In this document: one piece after another, positions 23,244 through 32,325 of the stretch | Numbering within the stretch: position 1 is the first letter of the stretch | Layout of the letters: each line of letters opens with the position of its first letter | Source: DATKPE01 sp033854175 | GTDB lineage: Bacteria > Bacteroidota > Ignavibacteria > UBA10030 > SZUA-254 | Assembly: GCA_033854175.1 (NCBI GenBank) | Contig: JAWOKN010000010.1 | Location: 1 to 64,000, forward strand | DNA length: 64,000 nt | Direction: 5' to 3' | Notes under the pieces: model-generated | Database searches by the model: none | What the model saw: only the letters and a program-made list of their open reading frames with translations | Told to the model about the DNA's origin: nothing | Program-made: the position numbers and the translations under genes

Positions 23244-26200
23244 TTGAAAAATCCAACCGGTAACTCGAACGGCCGCATCTCGTTTTCCAAAATCCCGGAA
23301 ATCCTTGAATATCCGGACCTGCTGAACGTCCAGCTGGAATCGTGGGAAAGCTTTCTCCAGGCCGGCGTCACCCCCGCGAAACGCCAGAACAGGGGGCTCC
23401 AGCAGATTTTTACGATGAATTTCCCGATCACCGACGCTCGCGAGAACTATATCCTCGAGTTCGTCGAGTACTATGTCGAGAAACCGAAGTACTCGGTGAT
23501 CGAATGCCAGGAACGGGGCCTGACCTATGCCGTTCCGCTCAAATGCAAACTGCGCCTTTCCACCAAGACCGAGGACGGTAAAGGCTACACCGACACGATG
23601 GAACAGGAGGTCTACCTCGGCAACCTCCCCGTCATGACGCACCGCGGCACCTTCATCATCAACGGCGCCGAACGCGTCGTCGTCAGCCAGCTCCACCGCT
23701 CACCCGGCGTCTTCTTCGACGAATCGGTCCACCCGAACGGCATGTCGATCTACTCCGCACGCGTCATCCCGTTCCGCGGATCATGGGTGGAGTTTACCAC
23801 CGATATCAGCAATGTCATGTATGTCTACATCGACAGGAAGAAGAAGTTTCCCGTCACGACTCTCCTCCGCGCCCTGGGGTATTCCTCGGACGATGAGATA
23901 TTGCAGCTCTTCAACCTCGTCGAGGAGGTCGACCCGCATAAGGTGAACCTCAAGGAGTACATCGGAAGGATCATCTGCAGCGACGTCGTCGACAAGAAGA
24001 CCGGCGAAATCTTCATCAACAAGGACGCCCAGTTCACCGAGGAACTCCTGAAGAAGGTCAAGAAATCCGAGATCAAGAAAATACGGTTCCTCAAGTACGA
24101 GGGCGTGGGCGAAAGTTCCGTCATCGCCAATACGATCTCCAAGGATATCGCTCGCTCGGATGAGGAAGCCCTGAACGCGATCTACCAGCAGCTCCGCTCG
24201 GGCGAGGCCCCGGACCTCGACACCGCGAAGAACCTCCTCGAACGCCTCTTCTTCAACGAGAAACGCTACGACCTCGGCGATGTCGGCCGCTACCGGATGA
24301 ACGCCAAGCTCGGCCTCGAAGTTCCGACCACGATCACCACCCTCACCAAAGAGGACATCATCGCGATCATCAATTATCTGGTTGACCTGCAGCAGGGCCG
24401 GAAGACCGTCGACGATATCGATCACCTCGGCAACCGGCGCGTACGGACCGTCGGGGAACAGATCGGACAGCAGTTTACCATCGGGCTTGCCCGCATGGCA
24501 CGCACGATCCGCGAACGCCTGAGCCTCCGCGACCAGGAAAAGATCACACCCCAGGACATGGTGAATGCCCGCACGATCACAAGCGTCATCAACGCCTTTT
24601 TCGGCACGAATCAATTGTCCCAGTTCATGGATCAGACCAATCCGCTTGCGGAGATCACCCACAAGCGCCGCATGTCGGCACTCGGCCCCGGCGGCCTGAC
24701 CCGCGAACGGGCCGGATTCGAGGTCCGCGACGTCCATTATACCCACTACGGACGCCTCTGCCCGATCGAAACACCCGAGGGTCCCAATATCGGCCTGATC
24801 TCCTCGCTCACGATCCATGCACGCGTCAATGAGTTTGGCTTTATCGAAACCCCCTACCGCAAGGTCAAGAACGGAAGGGTCAGCGACGAACTGGTCTACA
24901 TGACGGCCGAAAAAGAGGATATCCATACAATCGCCCAGGCCAACGCGACGTTCGACGACAAGGGGAAATTCACCACCGAACGGGTCAAGGCCAGAATCCA
25001 GAGCGATTATCTCATGGCGAAACCCGAGGAGGTCCAGTATATGGACATCGCTCCCAACCAGATCGCCAGCGCCGCCGCAGCCCTCATTCCGTTCCTCGAA
25101 CATGATGACGCCAACCGCGCCCTCATGGGCTCGAATATGCAGCGCCAGGCGGTTCCGCTTCTCCGGCCCCAGTCGCCCATTGTCGGCACCGGCCTGGAGG
25201 AAAAAATCGCCCACGATGCCAGAACCATGATCGTCGCCGAACGCAACGGCGCCATCGAATATGTCGACTCGAATACCATCGTCGTCAACTACGACATCGA
25301 TGAAAACAGCGTCGATGCCCTGGTGAGCTTCGAGGAGAAGAAACGCGTGGAGTACCAGCTGATCAAGTTCTTCAGGACCAACCAGGATACCGCCATCAAC
25401 CAGAAGGCGATCGTTGTTCCGGGCCAGCGCGTCAAGAAGGGCGAGGTCCTCGCCGACGGATGCGCAACCGAACACGGCGAACTGGCTCTCGGCCGCAATG
25501 TCCTTGTGGCCTTCATGCCGTGGCGGGGATATAATTTTGAGGACGCCATCGTCATCAATGAACGGATGGTCGCCGAGGATACCTTCTCATCGATCCATAT
25601 CGAGGAGTTTGAACTCCAGGTCAGGGATACGAAACGCGGCGAGGAGGAGCTCACACGGGAAATTCCGAACGTGAGCGAGGACGCCGTCAAGGACCTGGAC
25701 GAGAACGGCGTGATCAGGGTCGGGGCGGAGGTCACCGAGGGGGATATCCTCATCGGGAAAATCACACCGAAGGGAGAAACCGAATCGACACCCGAGGAAA
25801 AACTCCTCAAAGCCATCTTCGGCGAAAAGGCCGGCGATGTCAAGGACGCCTCGCTCAAGGCACCCCCGGGGATGAAGGGGATCGTCATCGCAACAAAACT
25901 CTTCTCCCGGAAGAAGAAGGACGCGGAGTCCAAAAAGGAGGACAAACGCATCAATGAACAGCTCGACAAGACCCATAAGAAAGCCCTGACCGATATCGAG
26001 GAAAAACTGGTGAAGAAACTCGGCGCACTCCTCGACGGGGAAAAATCCGCCGGCATCCGCACAACCTCCGGCGACGTCGTCTTCCGCGCAGGAACACAGC
26101 TGAAACCCGAATCGTTCGCGAATCTCGACACGCTCCAGAAACTCGACTACCGGTCGGATTGGGTCGAGGATAAAAAGAAAAATTCCCTCGTCACCCGCAT

Positions 26201-27020
26201 CTTCGAGAACTATTTCCAGAAGCAGAACGACCTGGATGAGTACTTTAAACACGAGAAGACCAAGGTGATGCTGGGGGATGAACTTCCCTCGGGCATCGTC
26301 CAGCTGGCCAAGGTCTATGTCGCGAAAAAACGGAAGCTCTCCGTCGGCGATAAAATGGCCGGCCGCCACGGCAATAAGGGGGTCGTTGCGAAAATTGTCC
26401 CCCAGGAGGATATGCCGTTTATGACCGACGGTACCGCCGTCGATATCGTCCTCAATCCGCTCGGCGTACCCTCCCGTATGAACCTCGGACAGCTGTTCGA
26501 AACCGCACTCGGCTGGGCGGGGTATAAACTCGGCACACGATATGCGACGCCGATTTTTGACGGCGCATCATGGGAAGACGTCCAGGGGGAACTCGAGAAG
26601 GCATCGCTCGATACCAATTCGAAGGCGATCCTGTGCGACGGCAGAACAGGCGAGCCGTTTGACCAGGAAGTCACCGTCGGATATATCTATATGATGAAAC
26701 TGTCCCACCTGGTCGATGATAAGATCCACGCACGGTCGATCGGCCCCTACTCGCTCATCACCCAGCAGCCCCTCGGCGGCAAAGCCCAGTTCGGCGGCCA
26801 GCGGTTCGGCGAGATGGAAGTGTGGGCCCTCGAAGCCTACGGCGCGGCCAATATCCTCCAGGAGATCCTCACCGTCAAGAGCGACGACGTCTACGGGCGC
26901 GCCAAACTCTATGAATCGATCGTGAAGGGGGATAATTTACCCGAGCCCAATGTTCCCGAATCGTTCAACGTGCTCATACGGGAACTGATGGGCCTCGGAC
27001 TTGATCTGAAGATTGAATAA
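23244..27020 (+). CDS. rpoB: DNA-directed RNA polymerase subunit beta
   Basis: A 1258-residue catalytic subunit. The rifampicin region reads FFGTNQLSQFMDQTNPL and then THKRRMSALGPGG, with the residues linked to rifampicin sensitivity (Asp, His, Ser) in their wild-type state. C-terminal motifs include SVGDKMAGRHGNKGVV and GGKAQFGGQRFGEMEVWALEA. A lysine-rich stretch of about 60 residues (nt 25900-26040) precedes the KMAGRHGNKG region. The start is TTG at 23244, with AGGAG 8 nt upstream. rpoC follows after 23 nt. Confidence 0.98.
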   Translation: MKNPTGNSNGRISFSKIPEILEYPDLLNVQLESWESFLQAGVTPAKRQNRGLQQIFTMNFPITDARENYILEFVEYYVEKPKYSVIECQERGLTYAVPLKCKLRLSTKTEDGKGYTDTMEQEVYLGNLPVMTHRGTFIINGAERVVVSQLHRSPGVFFDESVHPNGMSIYSARVIPFRGSWVEFTTDISNVMYVYIDRKKKFPVTTLLRALGYSSDDEILQLFNLVEEVDPHKVNLKEYIGRIICSDVVDKKTGEIFINKDAQFTEELLKKVKKSEIKKIRFLKYEGVGESSVIANTISKDIARSDEEALNAIYQQLRSGEAPDLDTAKNLLERLFFNEKRYDLGDVGRYRMNAKLGLEVPTTITTLTKEDIIAIINYLVDLQQGRKTVDDIDHLGNRRVRTVGEQIGQQFTIGLARMARTIRERLSLRDQEKITPQDMVNARTITSVINAFFGTNQLSQFMDQTNPLAEITHKRRMSALGPGGLTRERAGFEVRDVHYTHYGRLCPIETPEGPNIGLISSLTIHARVNEFGFIETPYRKVKNGRVSDELVYMTAEKEDIHTIAQANATFDDKGKFTTERVKARIQSDYLMAKPEEVQYMDIAPNQIASAAAALIPFLEHDDANRALMGSNMQRQAVPLLRPQSPIVGTGLEEKIAHDARTMIVAERNGAIEYVDSNTIVVNYDIDENSVDALVSFEEKKRVEYQLIKFFRTNQDTAINQKAIVVPGQRVKKGEVLADGCATEHGELALGRNVLVAFMPWRGYNFEDAIVINERMVAEDTFSSIHIEEFELQVRDTKRGEEELTREIPNVSEDAVKDLDENGVIRVGAEVTEGDILIGKITPKGETESTPEEKLLKAIFGEKAGDVKDASLKAPPGMKGIVIATKLFSRKKKDAESKKEDKRINEQLDKTHKKALTDIEEKLVKKLGALLDGEKSAGIRTTSGDVVFRAGTQLKPESFANLDTLQKLDYRSDWVEDKKKNSLVTRIFENYFQKQNDLDEYFKHEKTKVMLGDELPSGIVQLAKVYVAKKRKLSVGDKMAGRHGNKGVVAKIVPQEDMPFMTDGTAVDIVLNPLGVPSRMNLGQLFETALGWAGYKLGTRYATPIFDGASWEDVQGELEKASLDTNSKAILCDGRTGEPFDQEVTVGYIYMMKLSHLVDDKIHARSIGPYSLITQQPLGGKAQFGGQRFGEMEVWALEAYGAANILQEILTVKSDDVYGRAKLYESIVKGDNLPEPNVPESFNVLIRELMGLGLDLKIE

Positions 27021-27043
27021 CCTTTAATCCGGAGAGATCACCT

Positions 27044-30000
27044 ATGACGTTCACACATGAAGCGATCATCAAGAAAAACTTTTCCAGGATCACCATCACG
27101 CTGGCCTCCTCGGACCTGATACTTTCGAGGTCCCACGGCGAGGTGACGAAACCGGAAACGATCAACTACCGCTCCTTCCGGCCCGAAAAAGACGGCCTCT
27201 TCTGCGAAAAGATATTCGGACCGGTCCGCGACTGGGAATGCCATTGCGGAAAGTATAAACGCATCCGCTATAAAGGCATCATCTGCGACCGTTGCGGCGT
27301 CGAGGTGACGCAGAAAAGCGTCCGCCGCGAACGGATGGGGCATATTTCCCTTGCCGTCCCCATCGTCCATATCTGGTATTTCAAATCGACACCCTCGAAG
27401 ATCGGCAACCTCCTCGGTCTTTCCAACAAGGACCTCGAGCGCATCATCTATTATGAATCGTATGTCGTCGTTCAGCCCGGAACAACGGGCCTGAAACAGA
27501 TGGACCTTCTGTCGGAGGAACAGTATTACGATGTGCTCGCCTCACTCCCCGAGAAACACCACGATCTCGACGATACCGACGACCGGAAGTTCATCGCAAA
27601 GATCGGCGGCGACGCCATCAAAGCGCTCCTCAAACGGGTCGATATCGAACTTCTGGCGGGGGAACTCCGGAAGGTGTCGAAGGAAGAGTCTTCGGTCCAG
27701 AAAAAACAGGAACTCCTTAAACGGCTCCGCGTCGTCGACGCGTTCCGCGAACGCGAGAACGGCCCACTGAATAAACCCGAGTGGATGGTCCTCGACGTCA
27801 TCCCGGTCATTCCGCCTGAACTGCGGCCGCTTGTTCCCCTGGAGGGGGGACGCTTTGCCACGTCGGACCTGAATGACCTCTACCGCCGCGTCATTATCCG
27901 GAACAACCGGCTGAAGCGGCTCATTGAAATTAAAGCCCCCGAAGTCATCCTCCGGAATGAAAAACGGATGCTTCAGGAAGCGGTCGATTCACTGTTTGAC
28001 AATTCCCGCCGCGTCAATGCGGTCCGCTCCGATAATAACCGGGCCCTCAAGTCCCTCTCGGATATGCTCAAGGGGAAACAGGGGAGGTTCCGCCAGAACC
28101 TGCTCGGCAAACGTGTCGACTATTCGGGACGATCCGTCATCGTCGTCGGTCCGGAACTGAAATTGCACGAATGCGGGCTGCCGAAGGATATGGCCGTGGA
28201 ACTCTTCAAGCCGTTTATCATCCGCAAACTGATCGAACGGGGTCTGGTTAAAACCGTGAAGAGCGCGAAGAAAATGGTCGACAAAAAAGGCCCCGAGGTC
28301 TGGGAAATCCTCGAGAATATCATCGACGGACATCCGGTCCTCCTCAACCGCGCACCGACCCTCCACCGCCTCGGCATTCAGGCGTTCCAGCCCGTCCTGG
28401 TGGAAGGGAAGGCCATCCGCATCCACCCGATGGTCTGCACCGCATTCAACGCGGACTTCGACGGCGACCAGATGGCTGTCCATGTCCCGCTTTCATTCGA
28501 CGCCCAGCTTGAGGCCCGGATTCTCATGCTGTCGAGCCATAATATTCTCTCCCCCTCCAACGGCTCGCCGATCGTCCATCCGACACAGGACCAGGTCCTG
28601 GGCTCGTACTACCTGACAAAATCCAGGGCCGGCGACGTGGGCGAGGGGAAGATGTTTTCTTCCGCCGAAGAGGTCATCGTCGCCCATAATCTCGGGCGCC
28701 TCGGTCTGCATGCGAAAATCAAGGTGCGGATCGACAAGAAACTCATCGAGACCACGACAGGCCGAGTCATCTTCAACCAGATCGTCCCGAAGGAACTCGG
28801 CTTCATCAACGAACTCCTGAACAAGAAACGCCTAACCCAGATCGTCCAGGCGGTTTTCCGCACCTGCGGCAACCTGCGCACGGCGGAATTTCTCGACCAG
28901 CTCAAGGATCTCGGATTTTCCTACGCCACCAAGGGGGGCCTGTCGGTCAGCGTCGGCGACGTCGTCATTCCGAAGGAAAAAGAGGACATCATCGGAAAGG
29001 CCCTCAAGGATGTCGACAACGTCCAGAACCAGTATTTCCGCGGCTTCATCACGAACGGAGAACGGTATAACAAGGTCATCGACATCTGGACCCGCACCAC
29101 CAATAAGGTCGCCGAACGCCTCTTCGACGCTCTGCAGCACGCCCGTGAAGGATTCAATTCCCTCTACATGATGGTCGATTCGGGCGCACGGGGTTCGAAG
29201 GAACAGGTGCGCCAGCTTGCCGGCATGCGCGGATTGATGGCCAAACCGCAAAAGAGCATGTCAGGCGCCACAGGCGAACTGATCGAGAACCCCATTATTG
29301 CCAATTTCCGCGAAGGATTGTCGATCCTCGAATACTTCATCTCGACACACGGCGCGCGGAAAGGTCTGGCCGATACGGCTTTGAAAACCGCCGACGCCGG
29401 ATACCTGACCCGCAGACTCGTCGACGTCGCCCAGGACGCCATCATTTCTGTCGTCGACTGCGGAACGATCCGCGGCGTGCTCACCGGCGCACTGAAGGAA
29501 GGGGAGGACGTCAAGGAACCCCTCTCCGAAAGGCTTCTGGGCCGCGTCGCAGTCCGCGACGTCGTTGACCCCTTGACCAAGAGGGTTCTCGTGAAGGGGG
29601 GAGAGGAGATCGATGAACGCATCGCCGCTTCAATCGCGGAAACCTCGATCGAAATGGTCGAAATCCGGTCCGTGCTGACCTGTGAGGCGAAACGGGGCGT
29701 GTGCGCAAAATGCTACGGCAGGAATCTTACCACCTCCAAAATCGTGGAGGTGGGCGAACCTGTCGGTATCCTGGCCGCCCAGTCCATCGGCGAACCCGGA
29801 ACCCAGCTTACCCTCCGGACGTTCCATACCGGCGGTACCGCAAGCCTTATTGCCGCCCAGTCACAGATCATCTCGAAATTCGACGGGGCGATGAAATACG
29901 ACGGGATCAAATCCCTCAGACAGTCCGATTCCGACGGCAAACTCATCGTGATCGGCAGAAGCGGTGTCGTCAATATCGTCGACGCGGATAACCGCGTCCT

Positions 30001-31318
30001 CACCAAATACGACGTTCCCTACGGCTCGACACTCCTCATCGCCGACGGGTCGGAGGTGAAACGGGGCGAGATCATCTACGAGTGGGACCCGTACAACGCC
30101 GTGATTATTTCTGAACACCCCGGCGTGGTCCGGTACCAGGATCTGCGGGAAAATATCACCTACCGCGAGGAGCCCGATGAACAAACCGGCCATATCCAGA
30201 AGGTCGTCATCGATTCCCGCGACCGCACGCTGAGCCCGACGATCAATATTCTGAACGATAAGGATCAGAAGACCGGAAGCTATATCATACCGACCCGCGC
30301 CCATATGGTCGTCAACGACGGCGAACAGGTTCAGGCCGGGACGGTCCTTGTGAAGATCCCGAGGGATTCAGGAAAGACCCGCGATATCACCGGCGGTCTT
30401 CCCAGGGTCACGGAACTCTTTGAAGCCCGCAGCCCCGCCGATCCCGCGATCGTATCGGAAATCGACGGCATCGTGAAGTTCGGACCGCAGAAACGCGGCT
30501 CGAGGGAAATCATCGTCAGAAGCCACGACGGCATGGATGAACGCCGCTACCTGATCCCGATGGGAAAGCACGTCCTCGTGCAGGATGACGATGTCATCCG
30601 CGCGGGCGAACGCCTCTCCGACGGCGCCATTGATCCGCACGACATCCTCCGCATCAAGGGCGTCGGCGCGGTCGAGGAGTACCTCGTCAACGAGATCCAG
30701 GAGGTCTACCGCATGCAGGGTGTGAAAATCAACGATAAGCACATCGAGGTCATCGTCCGCCAGATGATGCAGAAAGTACGCGTCATCGATCCGGGCGATA
30801 CACGGTTCCTCGAGGATGATTATGTCGACATCCAGACCGTCAATGCGGAGAATGAACTCCTCCAGGACCAGGTCGTCGTCGTCAACAAGGGGGACTCGAA
30901 GCTGAAAAGCAACCAGATCCTCGCGAAGAAAAAGGTCCGCGAGGCCAACACCGACCTCCGGAAGAAGAGCAAGAAGGTGGTCGAGTCGCGCGACGCCGAT
31001 GCGGCAACGACCGAACCGGTCCTCCTCGGTATTACCCAGGCCGCCCTTTCAACCGACAGCTTCATCTCGGCAGCCTCGTTCCAGGAGACCACCAAGGTCC
31101 TCACCGATGCCGCAATCGAGGGGAAGATCGACTCCCTCCTCGGCCTCAAGGAAAATGTCATCATGGGCCACCTGATACCGGCCGGAACAGGCCTCAAGAA
31201 GTTCAGGAATATCATCGTGACACCCATTGAGGAGCCGACCGGCGTCGAACTGACGCTTCCCTCGGTGGAACCCGAAGAAAAGGTCAAAATCGGTAAAAAG
31301 GAGAAGGCTGCCCAGTAG
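27044..31318 (+). CDS. rpoC: DNA-directed RNA polymerase subunit beta'
   Basis: A 1424-residue subunit carrying the catalytic magnesium site NADFDGDQMAVHVPLS near residue 468. The N-terminal zinc ribbon is CHCGKYKRIRYKG followed by CDRCGVEVT; the second zinc site is CEAKRGVCAKCYGRNL. The trigger-loop region GEPGTQLTLRTFHTGG is intact. A lysine-rich C-terminal tail follows GVELTLPSVEPEE. GGAG lies 9 nt before the ATG. Confidence 0.98.
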   Translation: MTFTHEAIIKKNFSRITITLASSDLILSRSHGEVTKPETINYRSFRPEKDGLFCEKIFGPVRDWECHCGKYKRIRYKGIICDRCGVEVTQKSVRRERMGHISLAVPIVHIWYFKSTPSKIGNLLGLSNKDLERIIYYESYVVVQPGTTGLKQMDLLSEEQYYDVLASLPEKHHDLDDTDDRKFIAKIGGDAIKALLKRVDIELLAGELRKVSKEESSVQKKQELLKRLRVVDAFRERENGPLNKPEWMVLDVIPVIPPELRPLVPLEGGRFATSDLNDLYRRVIIRNNRLKRLIEIKAPEVILRNEKRMLQEAVDSLFDNSRRVNAVRSDNNRALKSLSDMLKGKQGRFRQNLLGKRVDYSGRSVIVVGPELKLHECGLPKDMAVELFKPFIIRKLIERGLVKTVKSAKKMVDKKGPEVWEILENIIDGHPVLLNRAPTLHRLGIQAFQPVLVEGKAIRIHPMVCTAFNADFDGDQMAVHVPLSFDAQLEARILMLSSHNILSPSNGSPIVHPTQDQVLGSYYLTKSRAGDVGEGKMFSSAEEVIVAHNLGRLGLHAKIKVRIDKKLIETTTGRVIFNQIVPKELGFINELLNKKRLTQIVQAVFRTCGNLRTAEFLDQLKDLGFSYATKGGLSVSVGDVVIPKEKEDIIGKALKDVDNVQNQYFRGFITNGERYNKVIDIWTRTTNKVAERLFDALQHAREGFNSLYMMVDSGARGSKEQVRQLAGMRGLMAKPQKSMSGATGELIENPIIANFREGLSILEYFISTHGARKGLADTALKTADAGYLTRRLVDVAQDAIISVVDCGTIRGVLTGALKEGEDVKEPLSERLLGRVAVRDVVDPLTKRVLVKGGEEIDERIAASIAETSIEMVEIRSVLTCEAKRGVCAKCYGRNLTTSKIVEVGEPVGILAAQSIGEPGTQLTLRTFHTGGTASLIAAQSQIISKFDGAMKYDGIKSLRQSDSDGKLIVIGRSGVVNIVDADNRVLTKYDVPYGSTLLIADGSEVKRGEIIYEWDPYNAVIISEHPGVVRYQDLRENITYREEPDEQTGHIQKVVIDSRDRTLSPTINILNDKDQKTGSYIIPTRAHMVVNDGEQVQAGTVLVKIPRDSGKTRDITGGLPRVTELFEARSPADPAIVSEIDGIVKFGPQKRGSREIIVRSHDGMDERRYLIPMGKHVLVQDDDVIRAGERLSDGAIDPHDILRIKGVGAVEEYLVNEIQEVYRMQGVKINDKHIEVIVRQMMQKVRVIDPGDTRFLEDDYVDIQTVNAENELLQDQVVVVNKGDSKLKSNQILAKKKVREANTDLRKKSKKVVESRDADAATTEPVLLGITQAALSTDSFISAASFQETTKVLTDAAIEGKIDSLLGLKENVIMGHLIPAGTGLKKFRNIIVTPIEEPTGVELTLPSVEPEEKVKIGKKEKAAQ

Positions 31319-31372
31319 ATCGCCCGGGGAGGGGGAAAATGAGGGGATATACCGTTATTTTTGAGAATTTTG

Positions 31373-31401
31373 TTGACAAAATCATAAAAATTTCATACAT
31401 T
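31373..31401 (+). promoter_or_regulatory. Promoter of the rpsL-rpsG-fusA-tuf operon
   Basis: A perfect TTGACA (31373-31378), a 17-nt spacer and TACATT (31396-31401) lie in an AT-rich gap after rpoC. Transcription would start near 31408, just before the AAGGAG ribosome-binding site of rpsL, giving a very short leader. Confidence 0.7.
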
Positions 31402-31435
31402 TATAAGCTTTAACAAAATTAAGGAGTACACTCTT

Positions 31436-31807
31436 CTGCCTACAATAAATCAACTTGTAAGATTAAGTCGCTCACAAGTTACATGGAAAAGTAAGGCGCC
31501 TGCCCTGCGGCAGTCGCCTCAGAAGCGCGGTGTATGTACGAGGGTCTATACAACCACACCCAAGAAACCGAATTCCGCGCTCAGAAAAGTCGCACGCGTG
31601 CGACTGACGAACGGCATCGAGGTCACCGCATATATTCCGGGTGAAGGACACAACCTCCAGGAGCACTCGATTGTTCTCATCCGCGGCGGCAGGGTGAAGG
31701 ATCTTCCCGGTGTCCGCTACCATATCATCCGCGGTACGCTCGACACGGCCGGGGTGACGGACCGGAAACAGGGACGGTCCAAGTACGGAGCGAAAAAACC
31801 AAAGTAG
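31436..31807 (+). CDS. rpsL: Small ribosomal subunit protein uS12, predicted CTG start
   Basis: A 123-residue decoding-centre protein. The frame reads CTG-CCT-ACA-ATA-AAT-CAA, giving (M)PTINQLVR, the exact family N-terminus. AAGGAG (31421-31426) lies 9 nt before the CTG. No in-frame ATG, GTG or TTG occurs between the upstream in-frame stop (TAA at 31385) and the GTG at 31598, which lies inside the conserved core. TTPKKPNSA and GGRVKDLPG keep both lysines whose change gives streptomycin resistance, so the protein looks wild type. A sequencing error (ATG read as CTG) is the main alternative. Confidence 0.9.
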   Translation: MPTINQLVRLSRSQVTWKSKAPALRQSPQKRGVCTRVYTTTPKKPNSALRKVARVRLTNGIEVTAYIPGEGHNLQEHSIVLIRGGRVKDLPGVRYHIIRGTLDTAGVTDRKQGRSKYGAKKPK

Positions 31808-31811
31808 ATGT

Positions 31812-32279
31812 ATGAGAAAAAAATCGGCATCAAAACGCATTATTGAACCAGATCCGAAGTACAACGATGTTCTGGTCGCGAAGTTCATCAACAGCGTCCT
31901 CAAGCGCGGGAAGAAACACCTTGCGCGCCGCATTGTGTACGATGCGATCGATATCATCGAACAGAAAACAAAGACCCCGGGCATCGACACGTTCAAAAAG
32001 GCCGTCAACAACGTGAAACCGATCCTCGAAATCCGCGCCCGCAGGGTCGGCGGTGCGACGTACCAGATTCCGACTGAAGTCCGCCCCGATCGCAGCATCG
32101 CGCTGGCAATCAGGTGGCTCATCACCTATGCCACCGAGCGGAAGGATAAATCATTATCCCTGAAGCTCGCATCCGAATTTATCGCCGCAGCCGGAAACGA
32201 GGGTAATGCGGTGAAGAAAAAAGAAGATACCCATAAGATGGCGGAAGCAAACAAGGCGTTTGCCCACTTCAAGTGGTAA
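31812..32279 (+). CDS. rpsG: Small ribosomal subunit protein uS7
   Basis: A 155-residue 30S head assembly protein and likely repressor of the str operon. Conserved parts are DPKYNDVLVAKFINSVLKRGKK, the EVRPDRSIALAIRWL helix and the C-terminal TEAN-like stretch MAEANKAFAHFKW. The ATG at 31812 lies 4 nt after the rpsL stop; an overlapping ATG at 31808 is out of frame. Confidence 0.97.
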   Translation: MRKKSASKRIIEPDPKYNDVLVAKFINSVLKRGKKHLARRIVYDAIDIIEQKTKTPGIDTFKKAVNNVKPILEIRARRVGGATYQIPTEVRPDRSIALAIRWLITYATERKDKSLSLKLASEFIAAAGNEGNAVKKKEDTHKMAEANKAFAHFKW

Positions 32280-32325
32280 GGTAACCAGAGTAGTAACGAA
32301 CTGCATGCATAACAACTAGACACCT

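Noticed and set aside
23781..25475. Long minus-strand open frame (564 codons) opposite rpoB
   Set aside because: It is antisense to a conserved gene, its sequence is low-complexity and rich in D, V, L and G, and there is no ribosome-binding site; it comes from the GC-biased third positions of rpoB.
25289..26369. Overlapping minus-strand frames opposite rpoB
   Set aside because: They are Ser/Phe-rich and D/F-rich translations of the antisense of conserved beta-subunit sequence, without independent support.
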